From Devosia sp. FJ2-5-3 (lineage in GTDB: Bacteria; Pseudomonadota; Alphaproteobacteria; Rhizobiales; Devosiaceae): a stretch of 64,000 nucleotides of DNA. A program made the translations under genes and the position numbers. Location: assembly GCF_029201545.1 (NCBI RefSeq), contig NZ_CP104007.1:1150501-1214500 (forward strand), written 5' to 3'. How positions within the stretch are numbered: the first letter of the stretch is position 1; the number at the start of each line of letters is the position of its first letter. The notes under the pieces were generated by a model. It saw only the letters and a program-made list of their open reading frames with translations. It was not told the origin of the DNA and did no database searches. Of this stretch, positions 28,179 to 36,407 are shown piece by piece.

Positions 28179-29591
28179 TTAGGCGACCGAGGCAAGGTAG
28201 AGAATGTCGCGCGTGGCGCTCGATGCGGTGCCCCGGGGTGCCAGGCGGTCGAGAAAGCTGACGGCCCAATCCACCACATTGTGCTTGCGGGCGGCCGCCA
28301 TCAGGGCCTGCCAGCGCTCGAGCCGTTCTTCCAAGGGCATGTCGAGGGCGATGCGCAGGGCCTCGGCGGTTTCGTCCGTGTCGAACGGATTGACCAATAG
28401 CGCTTCGGGGAAAATCTCCGCCGCACCGGCAAAGCGCGAAAGCACCAGGACGCCCGGGTCTTTCGGGTTTTGGGAGCCGACATATTCGTGGGCCACGAGG
28501 TTCATGCCGTCGCGGAGCGGGGTCACGAGACCGACGCGGGCGAGACGGTAAAGCCCTGCAAGGCTGGGCTGGCCATAGGCGCGTTTGACATAGGTCAGCG
28601 GTTGCCAGTCGGGCTCGGCGAAATGACCCATGACACGGCCGCAGATGGCGTCGAGCGTGTCGCTGGTCTCCTGATATTCCTTGATCGTATCGCGCGAAGG
28701 CGGCGCCACCTGGAGCATGTGAACATGGCGCCTGAAGCGCGCATTGTTGGCGAGCAGCTTTTCGTAGGCCTCAACGCGTTGCGGCAATCCCTTGGAATAA
28801 TCGAGGCGGTCGACGCCAAGGATGAGGCGCTGTCCGCCCAGGGATCGCTCCATGCGCTTTACCATTTTGGTGGCAGCGGGGCTGGTGGACAGGCTGGCGA
28901 AGGCGTCCGGCTCCGAACCGATCGGGCAGGCATCGATCTCGGTGCGGCTGAAGTCGATATGATCCTGATTGTCGCCGACAAAGGTGGAGGGAGACTGATG
29001 CTCGGCGAATTCGGTAAAGGCGGCAACGTCGCGCCGGGCCTGCATGCCCACGAGATCATAGCGCGAGAGATCGCGCATCAGCTCGGCATGGTTGGGAATG
29101 GCATAGAGCGCATCCGGGGTGGGGAAGGGGATGTGCAGGTAAAAGCCGATGCGATTTCGCGCGCCGAGGCGCCGCAATTCCGCGGCCAGGGGAATGAGGT
29201 GATAGTCATGCACCCAGATGACGTCGTCGGGCCTGAGCAGGGGCAGCAGCGCCCGCGCGAACTGGGCGTTGACCCGGCGATAGCCTTCGTACCAGTGGCT
29301 TTCTATGGTCGCGAGGTCGAGCCGCAGATGAAAGCTCGGCCAAAGGATCGAATTTGAGAAGCCTGCGTAATAGGCGTGGTGGTCGTCCCGGGTGAGATCG
29401 ATCTGGGCGACGGTTACGCCCTCGATATCTTCGAGCCGGGCCGTCTCGCTCGGCTGTTCCGTCAGCTTTCCCGACCACCCGAACCAGAAGCCTTCGCGCT
29501 CCATCAGCACTTTTCGCAGGGCCACGGCCAGGCCTCCGGCGGTCGGACCCTTGCCGGGTGTGCGGTTGGAAACGACGACGATGCGACTCAT
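28179..29591 (-). CDS. otsA: Trehalose-6-phosphate synthase
   Basis: A 470-residue GT20 glycosyltransferase that joins UDP-glucose and glucose-6-phosphate to give trehalose-6-phosphate in the cytoplasm. The N-terminus has SRIVVVSNRTP with the glycine loop KGPTAGGLAVAL; further on are VWVHDYHLIPLA, FYLHIPFP, LGVDRLDYSKGLPQR and the acceptor-site region LRDGMNLVAHEYVG. Length is normal. It lies 69 bp downstream of otsB in the same direction and is expected to share its promoter. Confidence 0.96.
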   Translation of the reverse strand: MSRIVVVSNRTPGKGPTAGGLAVALRKVLMEREGFWFGWSGKLTEQPSETARLEDIEGVTVAQIDLTRDDHHAYYAGFSNSILWPSFHLRLDLATIESHWYEGYRRVNAQFARALLPLLRPDDVIWVHDYHLIPLAAELRRLGARNRIGFYLHIPFPTPDALYAIPNHAELMRDLSRYDLVGMQARRDVAAFTEFAEHQSPSTFVGDNQDHIDFSRTEIDACPIGSEPDAFASLSTSPAATKMVKRMERSLGGQRLILGVDRLDYSKGLPQRVEAYEKLLANNARFRRHVHMLQVAPPSRDTIKEYQETSDTLDAICGRVMGHFAEPDWQPLTYVKRAYGQPSLAGLYRLARVGLVTPLRDGMNLVAHEYVGSQNPKDPGVLVLSRFAGAAEIFPEALLVNPFDTDETAEALRIALDMPLEERLERWQALMAAARKHNVVDWAVSFLDRLAPRGTASSATRDILYLASVA

Positions 29592-29660
29592 GGTTACTCT
29601 GCCCCTTTTTTCGTGTTTGATGGCGGGGCGAAAACGTCCCGCCGGAAGTTTCGATGGGCC

Positions 29661-30470
29661 CTAGTGGGCCAGACCGTCCTCTGTCCCGCCTTGCTGCCGG
29701 TCAGCATGGTCGGGCCGGTCGCGGTGGATCAACTCGCTCAACCCCCGCAGCAGCGCATGGACCGAGGTCACGTCGGCTATGCGCATGCGGGCGATCGTTT
29801 CGCCTGGCCCGAGCTTGATGCCCACGCCGCCCAGTTCCTGGGCCACTCGAAAGGCGTCCTCGTCGGTGCGGTCGTCGCCGATGAAGATCGGGACGCGGCC
29901 AAGAAAGGGCTGTTCCTGCATGAAGGCGCGCAATGCGGCGCCTTTGTCGAACGCAGTGGGACGGGCCTCGATGACCATTTTTCCGGCCACGAGGGTAAAG
30001 TCGGGATAATCGCGAACCGCTTCCTGCATAGCGCGGTGGCACTCATCGGCCATCTCTGGCGCCTGCCGGAAGTGAAGGGCGACGGCCCCTTCCTTGGGTT
30101 CGAGCAAAAGACCTGGGTTGTCGACCACCAGCCCTTCCAGTGTCCGGGCGATTTCCTGAGCGGCCTCGACGAGATGCTCATCCATCTGTTCGACCGTGCC
30201 ATCAGCACGTCGGCGCTGCGAGCCGTGCGCCCCCGCGATGGGAAGTTGCAGTGGCGACAAAAAACGATCGATATCGGAAATTTCCCGCCCGGTGATCACG
30301 GCGAATGCATGATCGAACTCGGTGAGGATCCTGTCCAGCTGCCCGGGCAATTCGGGGGGGACAGCAATGCTTTCCGGGGTTTCGGCGATCTCGACAAGTG
30401 TCCCGTCGAAATCTGTAAAGACGGCAAGAAGAGGCAGGTTTTCGCCCGCGAAAAGGCTCGGCTCGGCCAT
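29661..30470 (-). CDS. otsB: Trehalose-6-phosphate phosphatase
   Basis: A 269-residue HAD-superfamily phosphatase that releases trehalose from trehalose-6-phosphate. The nucleophile motif is FTDFDGTLVEIAE, followed by VITGRE, and by GDDRTDEDAF as motif IV. It is the first gene of otsBA. A near-consensus EcfG promoter lies about 40 bp upstream of its start, consistent with trehalose synthesis being part of the general stress response in rhizobia. Confidence 0.95.
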   Translation of the reverse strand: MAEPSLFAGENLPLLAVFTDFDGTLVEIAETPESIAVPPELPGQLDRILTEFDHAFAVITGREISDIDRFLSPLQLPIAGAHGSQRRRADGTVEQMDEHLVEAAQEIARTLEGLVVDNPGLLLEPKEGAVALHFRQAPEMADECHRAMQEAVRDYPDFTLVAGKMVIEARPTAFDKGAALRAFMQEQPFLGRVPIFIGDDRTDEDAFRVAQELGGVGIKLGPGETIARMRIADVTSVHALLRGLSELIHRDRPDHADRQQGGTEDGLAH

Positions 30471-30506
30471 GATAGCCCCTTTGGTTGATATTGGTTCAAC
30501 AAGGGA

Positions 30507-30531
30507 AACGCTAGTGAAGCCAAATGGTTCG
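30507..30531 (-). promoter_or_regulatory. Candidate EcfG promoter of otsBA
   Basis: On the minus strand CGAAC-N16-CGTT, one mismatch from GGAAC-N16-CGTT. The predicted transcription start is about 30 bases before the otsB ATG. Confidence 0.5.
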
Positions 30532-30574
30532 GCGGCGCGGTGCCGGGCCCGGGGCCAAAAATGAACAAATTCTT

Positions 30575-30614
30575 AATAACGCATTCGTGAGCAGTTCATG
30601 ACGGGAGCGTTATT
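30575..30614. promoter_or_regulatory. Inverted repeat AATAACGC-N24-GCGTTATT
   Basis: Two perfect 8-bp half-sites lie between the otsBA promoter and a small gene at 30700. The spacing of centres is 32 bp, about three helical turns, so it could be a pair of regulator-binding sites. Confidence 0.3.
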
Positions 30615-30699
30615 GCATCTAACCGCGTTAAGTCCGCAGCCAGAGATCACTGTACGGTGATGCCTCAAGCTTCGACCAGACAATAGAAAAGCGAAGATC

Positions 30700-30840
30700 A
30701 TGCTGAATATCGCGCCCCAGAAACTGCTTCTCACCATGCTGTTCACCATGGCCATGAGTTTCATTGCCCTGGCAGCAAGCTTTGCTGAAATGCCGCCCGA
30801 GACGGACGCCGTGGAGATCTCCAATGGCCAGTTCCAGTAG
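30700..30840 (+). CDS. Small exported or membrane protein (46 residues)
   Basis: A short open frame with strongly GC-biased third positions, as in real genes of this window. The product has a basic start and hydrophobic core (PQKLLLTMLFTMAMSFIALA) that looks like a signal peptide or membrane helix ending AASFA, then a short acidic tail (EMPPETDAVEISNGQFQ). The ribosome-binding site is weak. It is divergent from otsB. I do not recognise a family. Confidence 0.45.
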   Translation: MLNIAPQKLLLTMLFTMAMSFIALAASFAEMPPETDAVEISNGQFQ

Positions 30841-30973
30841 CGCACAATCGGGCGGGCTTGGCGCGCAACTGCTGTTATGGGGCTGGAGACGCCTGCCGCC
30901 GGGGCCGGCCCCCAGCCCAGCCGGATCCCCCATTCGAGGCCCATTAAAGTCGACGCGCAAAAACCCACGGTGA

Positions 30974-31597
30974 TCAGGCGAGGGGTATGCCCTTGTTGCC
31001 CTTGTCGCGCTGGTAGACGGCCGACAGATCCGCATAGGCGCCGACCAGATTGTCGACCCGGGCAAGCAGTTCTTCCTTCTGCGTCCGCTCCAGACCGGCA
31101 ATCAGGCCCTGAATGGCGTAGCTCTTGAAGAAGGCGTTGTGGCGGTTGTAGAGCGGGCGATCCGCGGGAACCGTTTCCGCACCGGGATCGGGCACGGCAT
31201 AGATCGCCTGCAGGATCTGGATATCGTAGGGGATCGCGAAGCTGTCCCGACTGTCTTCATGGCTGAAAAGAAAATAGAAATTGTCAAAGCCTGACCACGT
31301 GATGCCCGAGAGGCAGAGCGAGCAGGGCTCGTGCGTGGTGACGAAGATGCAATCCTTGGGGTCAGGACGCGCCCCGGCAGGCAATTCGTAGAAGCGCTTG
31401 ATGGCGTGCATCTCGCCATGCCAGAGCGGATTTTCCGTCTCGTTATTGGTTTCCGCAATCACCACGGACAGATCGGACTTGCGCAGGATGGCGGCGCCGA
31501 AGAGCTTGTTGCCGTGGGTGACGCCCTGGGCAGTCTTGGGCACGATGTCCTGTTCGATGACGTCGAGCAGGCGGGAAACGAAGGATGCGGTGTCCAA
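30974..31597 (-). CDS. Nucleoside/base deaminase (CDA/CMP-deaminase fold)
   Basis: A 207-residue zinc deaminase. The catalytic HGE is at 60-62 and the second zinc motif PCSLC at 91-95, as in guanine and tRNA-adenosine deaminases, but the protein is about 50 residues longer than those, with a C-terminal helical extension. The start is TTG at 31597, supported by GAGGAG six bases upstream, which lies at the end of the preceding gene. It is coupled to the META-domain gene. A base or nucleoside substrate is likely given the purine genes to the right; which one is unknown. Confidence 0.82.
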   Translation of the reverse strand: MDTASFVSRLLDVIEQDIVPKTAQGVTHGNKLFGAAILRKSDLSVVIAETNNETENPLWHGEMHAIKRFYELPAGARPDPKDCIFVTTHEPCSLCLSGITWSGFDNFYFLFSHEDSRDSFAIPYDIQILQAIYAVPDPGAETVPADRPLYNRHNAFFKSYAIQGLIAGLERTQKEELLARVDNLVGAYADLSAVYQRDKGNKGIPLA

Positions 31598-31600
31598 GAC

Positions 31601-32353
31601 TTACTCCTCAGAGGGGACGAGGCCGACAAGCGGAATGCCGGCAGGATCGAGCAGGCGCAGGCCCTTGTCGTCGCGTTCGAAGCCACCGACGGCGGCGAGC
31701 GCTGCGAAATAGGCGGCCTCCTGGGCCATGATGTCTTCGGCGCAGGCCATTCGGGTGGCCGCAGCGGGACCGAACACCAACTTGCTGGCCAGAAGCGTCA
31801 ATTCCGAAACATAGCTGTTGCAGCCGCCATTGCCGGTCGCCCGCAGATCGGCGGCGATGGCAAGGATGATCGGCCGCGTGCCGGTGACCGGCTTGCCGCC
31901 AATACTGGTGACGCGCCAGCGCGTATCGAGCAGCGTCGGCTCGGGCAGGGTTGGGGCCGCGGCGATGGGCTGGGGCTTTTGGCGGGTGACGAGGATCGAT
32001 ATTGGCGCTGGATTGGCGAGATCGACCTGGACTGGCGACGGACTGGAAAAAAGCACCTGCCCATTGGCGCGGATTTCAGCGCGGAGGCCATAGTCGCGTT
32101 TTGGGTCGGGGTTGGTGCGAATGTTGAGGTTGAAGGTGAGCGGGACCTGACCGGACGGGGCAATGTAACCCTCCGCGCCGACGACGGGGCCGCCATCGTG
32201 CAGGCGAACAAGCTCGATGTGGAGGCTGGCGCCGGACGGCAGGGCCATGCGTTCGCGGTAAAACACCTCGCCTGTAAGGGTCAGTGGCGCCGCGAGGGCA
32301 GGGACAGCTAGAACCAACAGGGCCGCGATAATGCTTATCAGCCTGGCAAACAT
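31601..32353 (-). CDS. Exported YbaY-like plus META-domain protein
   Basis: A 250-residue protein with a signal peptide of about 21 residues (MFARLISIIAALLVLAVPAL). Residues about 25-115 resemble the YbaY-type lipoprotein domain (TLTGEVFYRERMALPSGASL), although there is no lipobox cysteine here. Residues about 140-245 are a META/HslJ domain (DTRWRVTSIGGKP, then TGNGGCNSYVSELT and ATRMACAEDIMAQEAAY) with the usual cysteine pair. Such periplasmic proteins are linked to envelope stress or heat-shock response. It is the first gene of a pair with the deaminase, 3 bp apart. Confidence 0.8.
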   Translation of the reverse strand: MFARLISIIAALLVLAVPALAAPLTLTGEVFYRERMALPSGASLHIELVRLHDGGPVVGAEGYIAPSGQVPLTFNLNIRTNPDPKRDYGLRAEIRANGQVLFSSPSPVQVDLANPAPISILVTRQKPQPIAAAPTLPEPTLLDTRWRVTSIGGKPVTGTRPIILAIAADLRATGNGGCNSYVSELTLLASKLVFGPAAATRMACAEDIMAQEAAYFAALAAVGGFERDDKGLRLLDPAGIPLVGLVPSEE

Positions 32354-32473
32354 GGCTTCCTCCCGTCTCGACTGGCTGTCCGTGACAGGCGGGCAAAGGC
32401 ACCAGCGAAATAAAGATGTGCTCCCAGCCTAAACCATGCCGCCGGCACATGCGAGCAAAGGACTTTTTTAGGG

Positions 32474-32974
32474 TTACGAACCGACGCCGATGATCCAGGG
32501 GAGATCAAACACATATTCCTCGAGATTGTTGCCGTCGCCGCCTCGGTCCACCACGAGAAACTCGCTCTCGCGCTCCAGGGGGGTGAGTACGCCGTGCCAT
32601 GTGTTCATGGCGATATTGACGCCTTGCCCGGGAGACGGACGGAAAGCGCGCAGCCGGGTTGGCGTGCCGCTGTCGTCTTCGGCGACGATGACCAGCCAGG
32701 ACGCGGCAGAGATGGGGTAAAAGGCCTGGCTTCCCAAGGGGTGTCGCTCGACCAGGCTCAGACTGAGCGGCAGGGCATAGGGGCGGCCCCGAAAAATCGA
32801 GATGAGCGGTCGCGCATGCACGCCCCCCAACTCGACTTTGGCCAGATCATGGAAGCGCTCGGTCATGCCCGAATTGATCGGGTAATGGTGGGCGCCTTCG
32901 CGTTCGATGACCTGACCGAAGGGCGCAAAGGACTCGGCGGTGAGCGGCTCTATGGTGAGGTTACGGTCGTTCAT
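32474..32974 (-). CDS. allA: Ureidoglycolate lyase
   Basis: A 166-residue cupin-fold enzyme that splits (S)-ureidoglycolate into glyoxylate and urea, the last step of purine-ring breakdown. Family features are EPLTAESFAPFGQVIE at the start, ISIFRGRPYALP, VERHPLGSQAFYP and NTWHGVLTPL, where the histidine belongs to the active site. It lies 3 bp downstream of the ureidoglycine aminohydrolase gene, so the two consecutive enzymes are made together. Confidence 0.93.
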   Translation of the reverse strand: MNDRNLTIEPLTAESFAPFGQVIEREGAHHYPINSGMTERFHDLAKVELGGVHARPLISIFRGRPYALPLSLSLVERHPLGSQAFYPISAASWLVIVAEDDSGTPTRLRAFRPSPGQGVNIAMNTWHGVLTPLERESEFLVVDRGGDGNNLEEYVFDLPWIIGVGS

Positions 32975-32977
32975 GGC

Positions 32978-33796
32978 TCAGAACGGCAGCTTTGCATGGC
33001 GGTTGACGTCCTTGTAGAGCAGATAGCGAAACCGCTCGGGACCGGCATAGCAGGCCTGGGGGCAGAAGGCGCGCAGCCACATGAAATCGCCGGGCTCGAC
33101 CTCCACCCAGTCGCGATTGAGCCGGTAGACCGCTTTTCCCTCAAGCACATAAAGCCCATGCTCCATGACGTGGGTTTCCTCGAAGGGGATGACGGCGCCG
33201 GGTTCCAGGGTGACGATATTGACGTGCATGTCGTGGCGCAAATCGGTGGGCTCGACAAAGCGCGTGGTGCCCCAGCGTTCATTGGTGTCAGGCATCCAGC
33301 GGATGGGCTCGTCCTGTTCATTTGTGACAAAGGCGCTTGGCATGTCGATGCCGTCCACCTTTTCGTAGCGCTTGCGTACCCAATGAAAGCGGGCGGGTTC
33401 GGGGCTTCGATTGACGAGGCTCCAGTTTGCGCCGGGGGGCAGGAAGGCGTAGCCGCCGGGTTTGAGCTGGTGAACAATGCCCTCAAGCGTCAGGACGAGG
33501 TCGCCTTCGACCACGAAGATCACGCCTTCGGCTTCCGGGTTCTGCTCGGGGCGCTCGCTGCCGCCGCCCGGCGCCACTTCCACGATGTATTGGGAAAAGG
33601 TCTCGGCAAAGCCGGACATGGGGCGAGCGATGATCCAGAGGCGGGTGTCCCGCCAATGGGGGAGGTAGGAGGTGACGATGTCGCGCATCACCCCGCGCGG
33701 GATGAGCGCGTAGGCTTCGTTGAAGGTTGCTCGGCCCGTGTGAAGGGCCATCTGGGCGGGCAGGCCGGCGATCGGGGTGGCGTAAGAAGCGGACAT
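32978..33796 (-). CDS. allE: (S)-ureidoglycine aminohydrolase (bicupin)
   Basis: A 272-residue protein of two cupin halves that converts (S)-ureidoglycine to (S)-ureidoglycolate and ammonia. The manganese-binding cupin motif is in the C-terminal half (HDMHVNIVTLEPGAVIPFEE, VMEHGLYVLEGKAVY), and the N-terminal half has EGVIFVVEGDLVLTLEG. I prefer ATG 33796, since relatives begin with SxSYATP; a GTG at 33808 is the alternative and neither has a clear ribosome-binding site. Its presence implies an allantoate amidohydrolase elsewhere, because that enzyme makes its substrate. Confidence 0.9.
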   Translation of the reverse strand: MSASYATPIAGLPAQMALHTGRATFNEAYALIPRGVMRDIVTSYLPHWRDTRLWIIARPMSGFAETFSQYIVEVAPGGGSERPEQNPEAEGVIFVVEGDLVLTLEGIVHQLKPGGYAFLPPGANWSLVNRSPEPARFHWVRKRYEKVDGIDMPSAFVTNEQDEPIRWMPDTNERWGTTRFVEPTDLRHDMHVNIVTLEPGAVIPFEETHVMEHGLYVLEGKAVYRLNRDWVEVEPGDFMWLRAFCPQACYAGPERFRYLLYKDVNRHAKLPF

Positions 33797-33858
33797 GTCT
33801 GGGTTCACTGAAATGCGTCGCCAGAGAGTAGAGCCATCCCGGCAGCAAGTCCAAGACC

Positions 33859-34200
33859 CTAAGCTTCGATTTTCCCAGCCAACTCAACCTGTTTGTCCAG
33901 CCGGCTCAACATGGCGGCGGCGTAGGCAGCGTATGGTCCGATGAAGCGCTCGTGGATGGCCTGGATGGGGAGGGCATCGAGGTGGTTCCAACGCTCGCGT
34001 CCGCGCTTTTCGCTGATGAGGAGCCCGGCCTGCTCCAGAACCTTCAGATGCTGCATAACGGTGCAGCGATCGAGGTCGGGGGTGAGGTCGCAAAGCATGC
34101 CGGTGGTGCGCGGCTCTATCTTGAGCAGATCGAGCAGGCGACGGCGCACCGAATGGGCCAGAGCCTTGAAGATGAGGTCGTCCTGGTCGTCGCTTGACAT
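33859..34200 (-). CDS. ArsR-family repressor
   Basis: A 113-residue winged-helix regulator (DDLIFKALAHSVRRRLLDLL, then CTVMQHLKVLEQAGLLISEKRGR). There is no metal-binding cysteine pair in the recognition helix, so it is of the non-metal type often found beside AHSA1/SRPBCC genes. It is divergent from such a gene, and the perfect GTTATA palindrome that starts at the base next to its start codon is the obvious operator. Confidence 0.92.
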   Translation of the reverse strand: MSSDDQDDLIFKALAHSVRRRLLDLLKIEPRTTGMLCDLTPDLDRCTVMQHLKVLEQAGLLISEKRGRERWNHLDALPIQAIHERFIGPYAAYAAAMLSRLDKQVELAGKIEA

Positions 34201-34216
34201 GTTATATTTTTATAAC
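34201..34216. promoter_or_regulatory. Operator between the arsR-like and AHSA1 genes
   Basis: GTTATA-TTTT-TATAAC, a perfect inverted repeat in the 49-bp divergent gap. It begins immediately next to the ArsR start codon, so binding would block both genes. Confidence 0.65.
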
Positions 34217-34249
34217 ATACCGTCTTACGGGTCAAGGATGGAGGAAGCC

Positions 34250-34708
34250 ATGGCCTATGAATTTACAGTCAGCGGGCGCATTGCGCGGCCGGTCCACGAC
34301 GTCTTCGAGGCGGTGGCCGATCCCGCCAAGCTCTCAGGGTATTTTACGACCGGCGGGGCAGTCGGACGGCTCGAGACGGGCGCGGTGGTGACATGGGATT
34401 TCCATGATTTTCCTGGGGCTTTTCCAGTGCATGTGGTGGAGGTCGACCCTGACCGGAAGATCGTGCTGCGCTGGGATGCGCCGCCGGACGAGGATGCTGC
34501 AGGGAATTATCAAACCACGGTAACCATGAGCTTTTCGCCGCTCGAGGATGGGCGCACGCTGGTTTCCATCCATGAGGCGGGGTGGCGTGACAGCGAAGCC
34601 GGGCAGAAGGCATCCTATGGCAATTGCGAAGGTTGGACGGGGATGGTCTGTGCCCTCAAAGTATTCGTGGAGCACGGAATTAATCTGCGCGAGGGCTTCT
34701 ACAAGTAA
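34250..34708 (+). CDS. AHSA1/SRPBCC-domain protein
   Basis: A 152-residue START-like (Bet v1 fold) protein of the AHSA1 group (SGRIARPVHDVFEAVADPAKL at the start, GWTGMVCALKVFVEHGINL at the end). These proteins enclose a hydrophobic cavity and may bind lipids or other ligands. ATG 34250 is chosen because GGAGG lies five bases before it; the in-frame ATG at 34238 overlaps that site and lacks its own. It is regulated with the divergent ArsR-type gene; the pair is common, but its effector is unknown. Confidence 0.88.
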   Translation: MAYEFTVSGRIARPVHDVFEAVADPAKLSGYFTTGGAVGRLETGAVVTWDFHDFPGAFPVHVVEVDPDRKIVLRWDAPPDEDAAGNYQTTVTMSFSPLEDGRTLVSIHEAGWRDSEAGQKASYGNCEGWTGMVCALKVFVEHGINLREGFYK

Positions 34709-34758
34709 AGTTGCGGCAACATCTCGTTAGGGTTACCGAATTTCAACCTATCGCTGCG

Positions 34759-34917
34759 ATGATCGTCGTCATGAGCACACTGGCCGCGATATTCGGCATG
34801 GCGCCGCACAATTGCCTGCAGCATCACCTGCCCTGGCTGGCGATGCTGGCGCGCGTGATGGGGCTCGATGATGGCGAGCCCCATGTCGGGTCATCCCTGA
34901 ACGACCGGAACGGCTGA
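34759..34917 (+). CDS. Possible small protein (52 residues)
   Basis: An open frame with a high proportion of G or C in third codon positions, which is the main support. The product begins MIVVMSTLAAIFGMAP, then has CLQHHLPWLAMLARVMGL and a polar tail. No good ribosome-binding site is seen, and a longer version from TTG 34711 has weaker codon bias. It lies between the AHSA1 gene and the converging puuE-uraD gene. I recognise no family. Confidence 0.35.
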   Translation: MIVVMSTLAAIFGMAPHNCLQHHLPWLAMLARVMGLDDGEPHVGSSLNDRNG

Positions 34918-34924
34918 GCTTTTC

Positions 34925-36343
34925 TTAGGGCAGGATGGCCTCGAGCCGCAGCAGGGCGATCCGTTCGACCTGGGCGCAGGCGGTGGCGAATTCTTCTTCA
35001 GCACTGTTATTGATGCGTTTTTCGAAGGCTCCGAGGATGGTAGCCTTGGTATTGTCGCGCACGGCGATGATGAAGGGGAAGCCGAATTTTTCCACATAGG
35101 CGGTGTTGAGCGCGGTGAAGCGCTCGCGCTCGGCATCGGTCAGCGCATCGAGGCCAGCAGAGGCCTGTTCGGCGGTGGAATCAGCTGTTAAACGCTTGGC
35201 AGCGGCCAGTTTTCCGGCAAGGTCGGGGTGGGCGCGGAGCACGGCAAGGCGCTCTTCCGGAGTGGCCATGCGGAACTGGTTGCGCAGGGCGAAGTGGAGG
35301 CCGATGGCGGTGTCATTGGCGGGGGAAAGTTCGGTTTCCCAGGCCCGGTCGGCGATCCAGTGGGAGTGCTCGAAGATCGAGCCATAGCGGGTGACGAAGT
35401 CCTCGCGCTCCATTTCGGATGGGATCGCGTCAGGGGCGGAATAGGGGTGGTGCTCGGCCCAGTGGCGGGCGATGTCGAGGCGGGTCGGGATCCAGACCTT
35501 GTCGAAGCCCTTGATATATTCAACGAATTTCTTGAGCCCCTGGAAGCGGCCGGGCTGGCCGACGAGGCGGCAATGCAGGCCCAGCGACATCATTTTCGGG
35601 CTGCCGGCCTGGCCTTCGGCGTAGAGGCAGTCAAATGTGTCCTTGAGGAAGGTGAAATATTCCTCGCCATTGTCGAAGCCCGGACCGGTGACGAAACGCA
35701 TGTCATTGGTCGAGAGCGAATAGGGGATGATGAGCTGCGGGCGGCCGTGGATGAGCTTCCAATAGGGCAGGTCGTCATCGTAAGTGTCTGAGATGTAAGC
35801 GAAACCGCCATAGTCGGCGACGAGGTCGACGGTGTTGAGCGAGGAGCGGCCGGTGTACCAGCCGAGCGGGCGTGAGCCGGTGGCGATCGTGTGGAGGCGG
35901 ACAGCTTCGGCGATCTGGGCGCGCTCTTCCTCGGGTGGCATGTCCTTGTGCTGGACCCATTTTAGGCCGTGGCTGGCGATCTCCCAACCGGCGTCCTGCA
36001 TGGCCGCGAGCTGGGCTGGCGCGCGCATCAGGGCCGTCGCAACCCCATATATTGTAACGGGAATTTTGGTTTCGGTGAACAGGCGATGGAGCCGCCAGAA
36101 GCCGGCGCGGGAGCCATATTCGTACATAGATTCGACATTGGCGTGGCGCTGGCCGGGCCAGGGGGCGGCGCCGAGGACGTCGACGAGGAAAGCCTCGGAG
36201 GCGGCGTCGCCGTGGAGGATGTTGTTCTCGCCACCCTCTTCATAATTCAGGACAAATTGCACCGCGACATGGGCGCCACCGGGCCAATTGGCGTTGGGTG
36301 GATTGGGGCCGTAGCCGTGCATGTCGCGAGGGTAGCGGTTCAT
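34925..36343 (-). CDS. puuE: Fused allantoinase (PuuE) and OHCU decarboxylase (UraD)
   Basis: A 472-residue two-domain enzyme. Residues 1 to about 305 are the polysaccharide-deacetylase-like allantoinase PuuE (MNRYPRDMHGYGPNPPNANW, EIASHGLKWV, YTGRSSLNTVDL, LHCRLVGQPGRF), which opens allantoin to allantoate. Residues about 310-472 are OHCU decarboxylase (YGSIFEHSHWIADRAW with the catalytic-type His, then HPDLAGKLAA and the C-terminal KRINNSAEEEF), which makes (S)-allantoin from the unstable product of HIU hydrolase. The two steps follow each other. Start 36343 is preferred to 36346 on spacing from GGGA. Confidence 0.9.
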   Translation of the reverse strand: MNRYPRDMHGYGPNPPNANWPGGAHVAVQFVLNYEEGGENNILHGDAASEAFLVDVLGAAPWPGQRHANVESMYEYGSRAGFWRLHRLFTETKIPVTIYGVATALMRAPAQLAAMQDAGWEIASHGLKWVQHKDMPPEEERAQIAEAVRLHTIATGSRPLGWYTGRSSLNTVDLVADYGGFAYISDTYDDDLPYWKLIHGRPQLIIPYSLSTNDMRFVTGPGFDNGEEYFTFLKDTFDCLYAEGQAGSPKMMSLGLHCRLVGQPGRFQGLKKFVEYIKGFDKVWIPTRLDIARHWAEHHPYSAPDAIPSEMEREDFVTRYGSIFEHSHWIADRAWETELSPANDTAIGLHFALRNQFRMATPEERLAVLRAHPDLAGKLAAAKRLTADSTAEQASAGLDALTDAERERFTALNTAYVEKFGFPFIIAVRDNTKATILGAFEKRINNSAEEEFATACAQVERIALLRLEAILP

Positions 36344-36407
36344 CATTGGTCCCGATTTGGTTAGCAAAATGTTAGCGTTGAGAGCGAGATTCGGTGAAAG
36401 CGTGCGT

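Noticed and set aside
32474..33796. Reading the two cupin genes as allantoicase or general cupins.
   Set aside because: Motifs and their tandem order fit ureidoglycolate lyase and ureidoglycine aminohydrolase better, and the purine context agrees.
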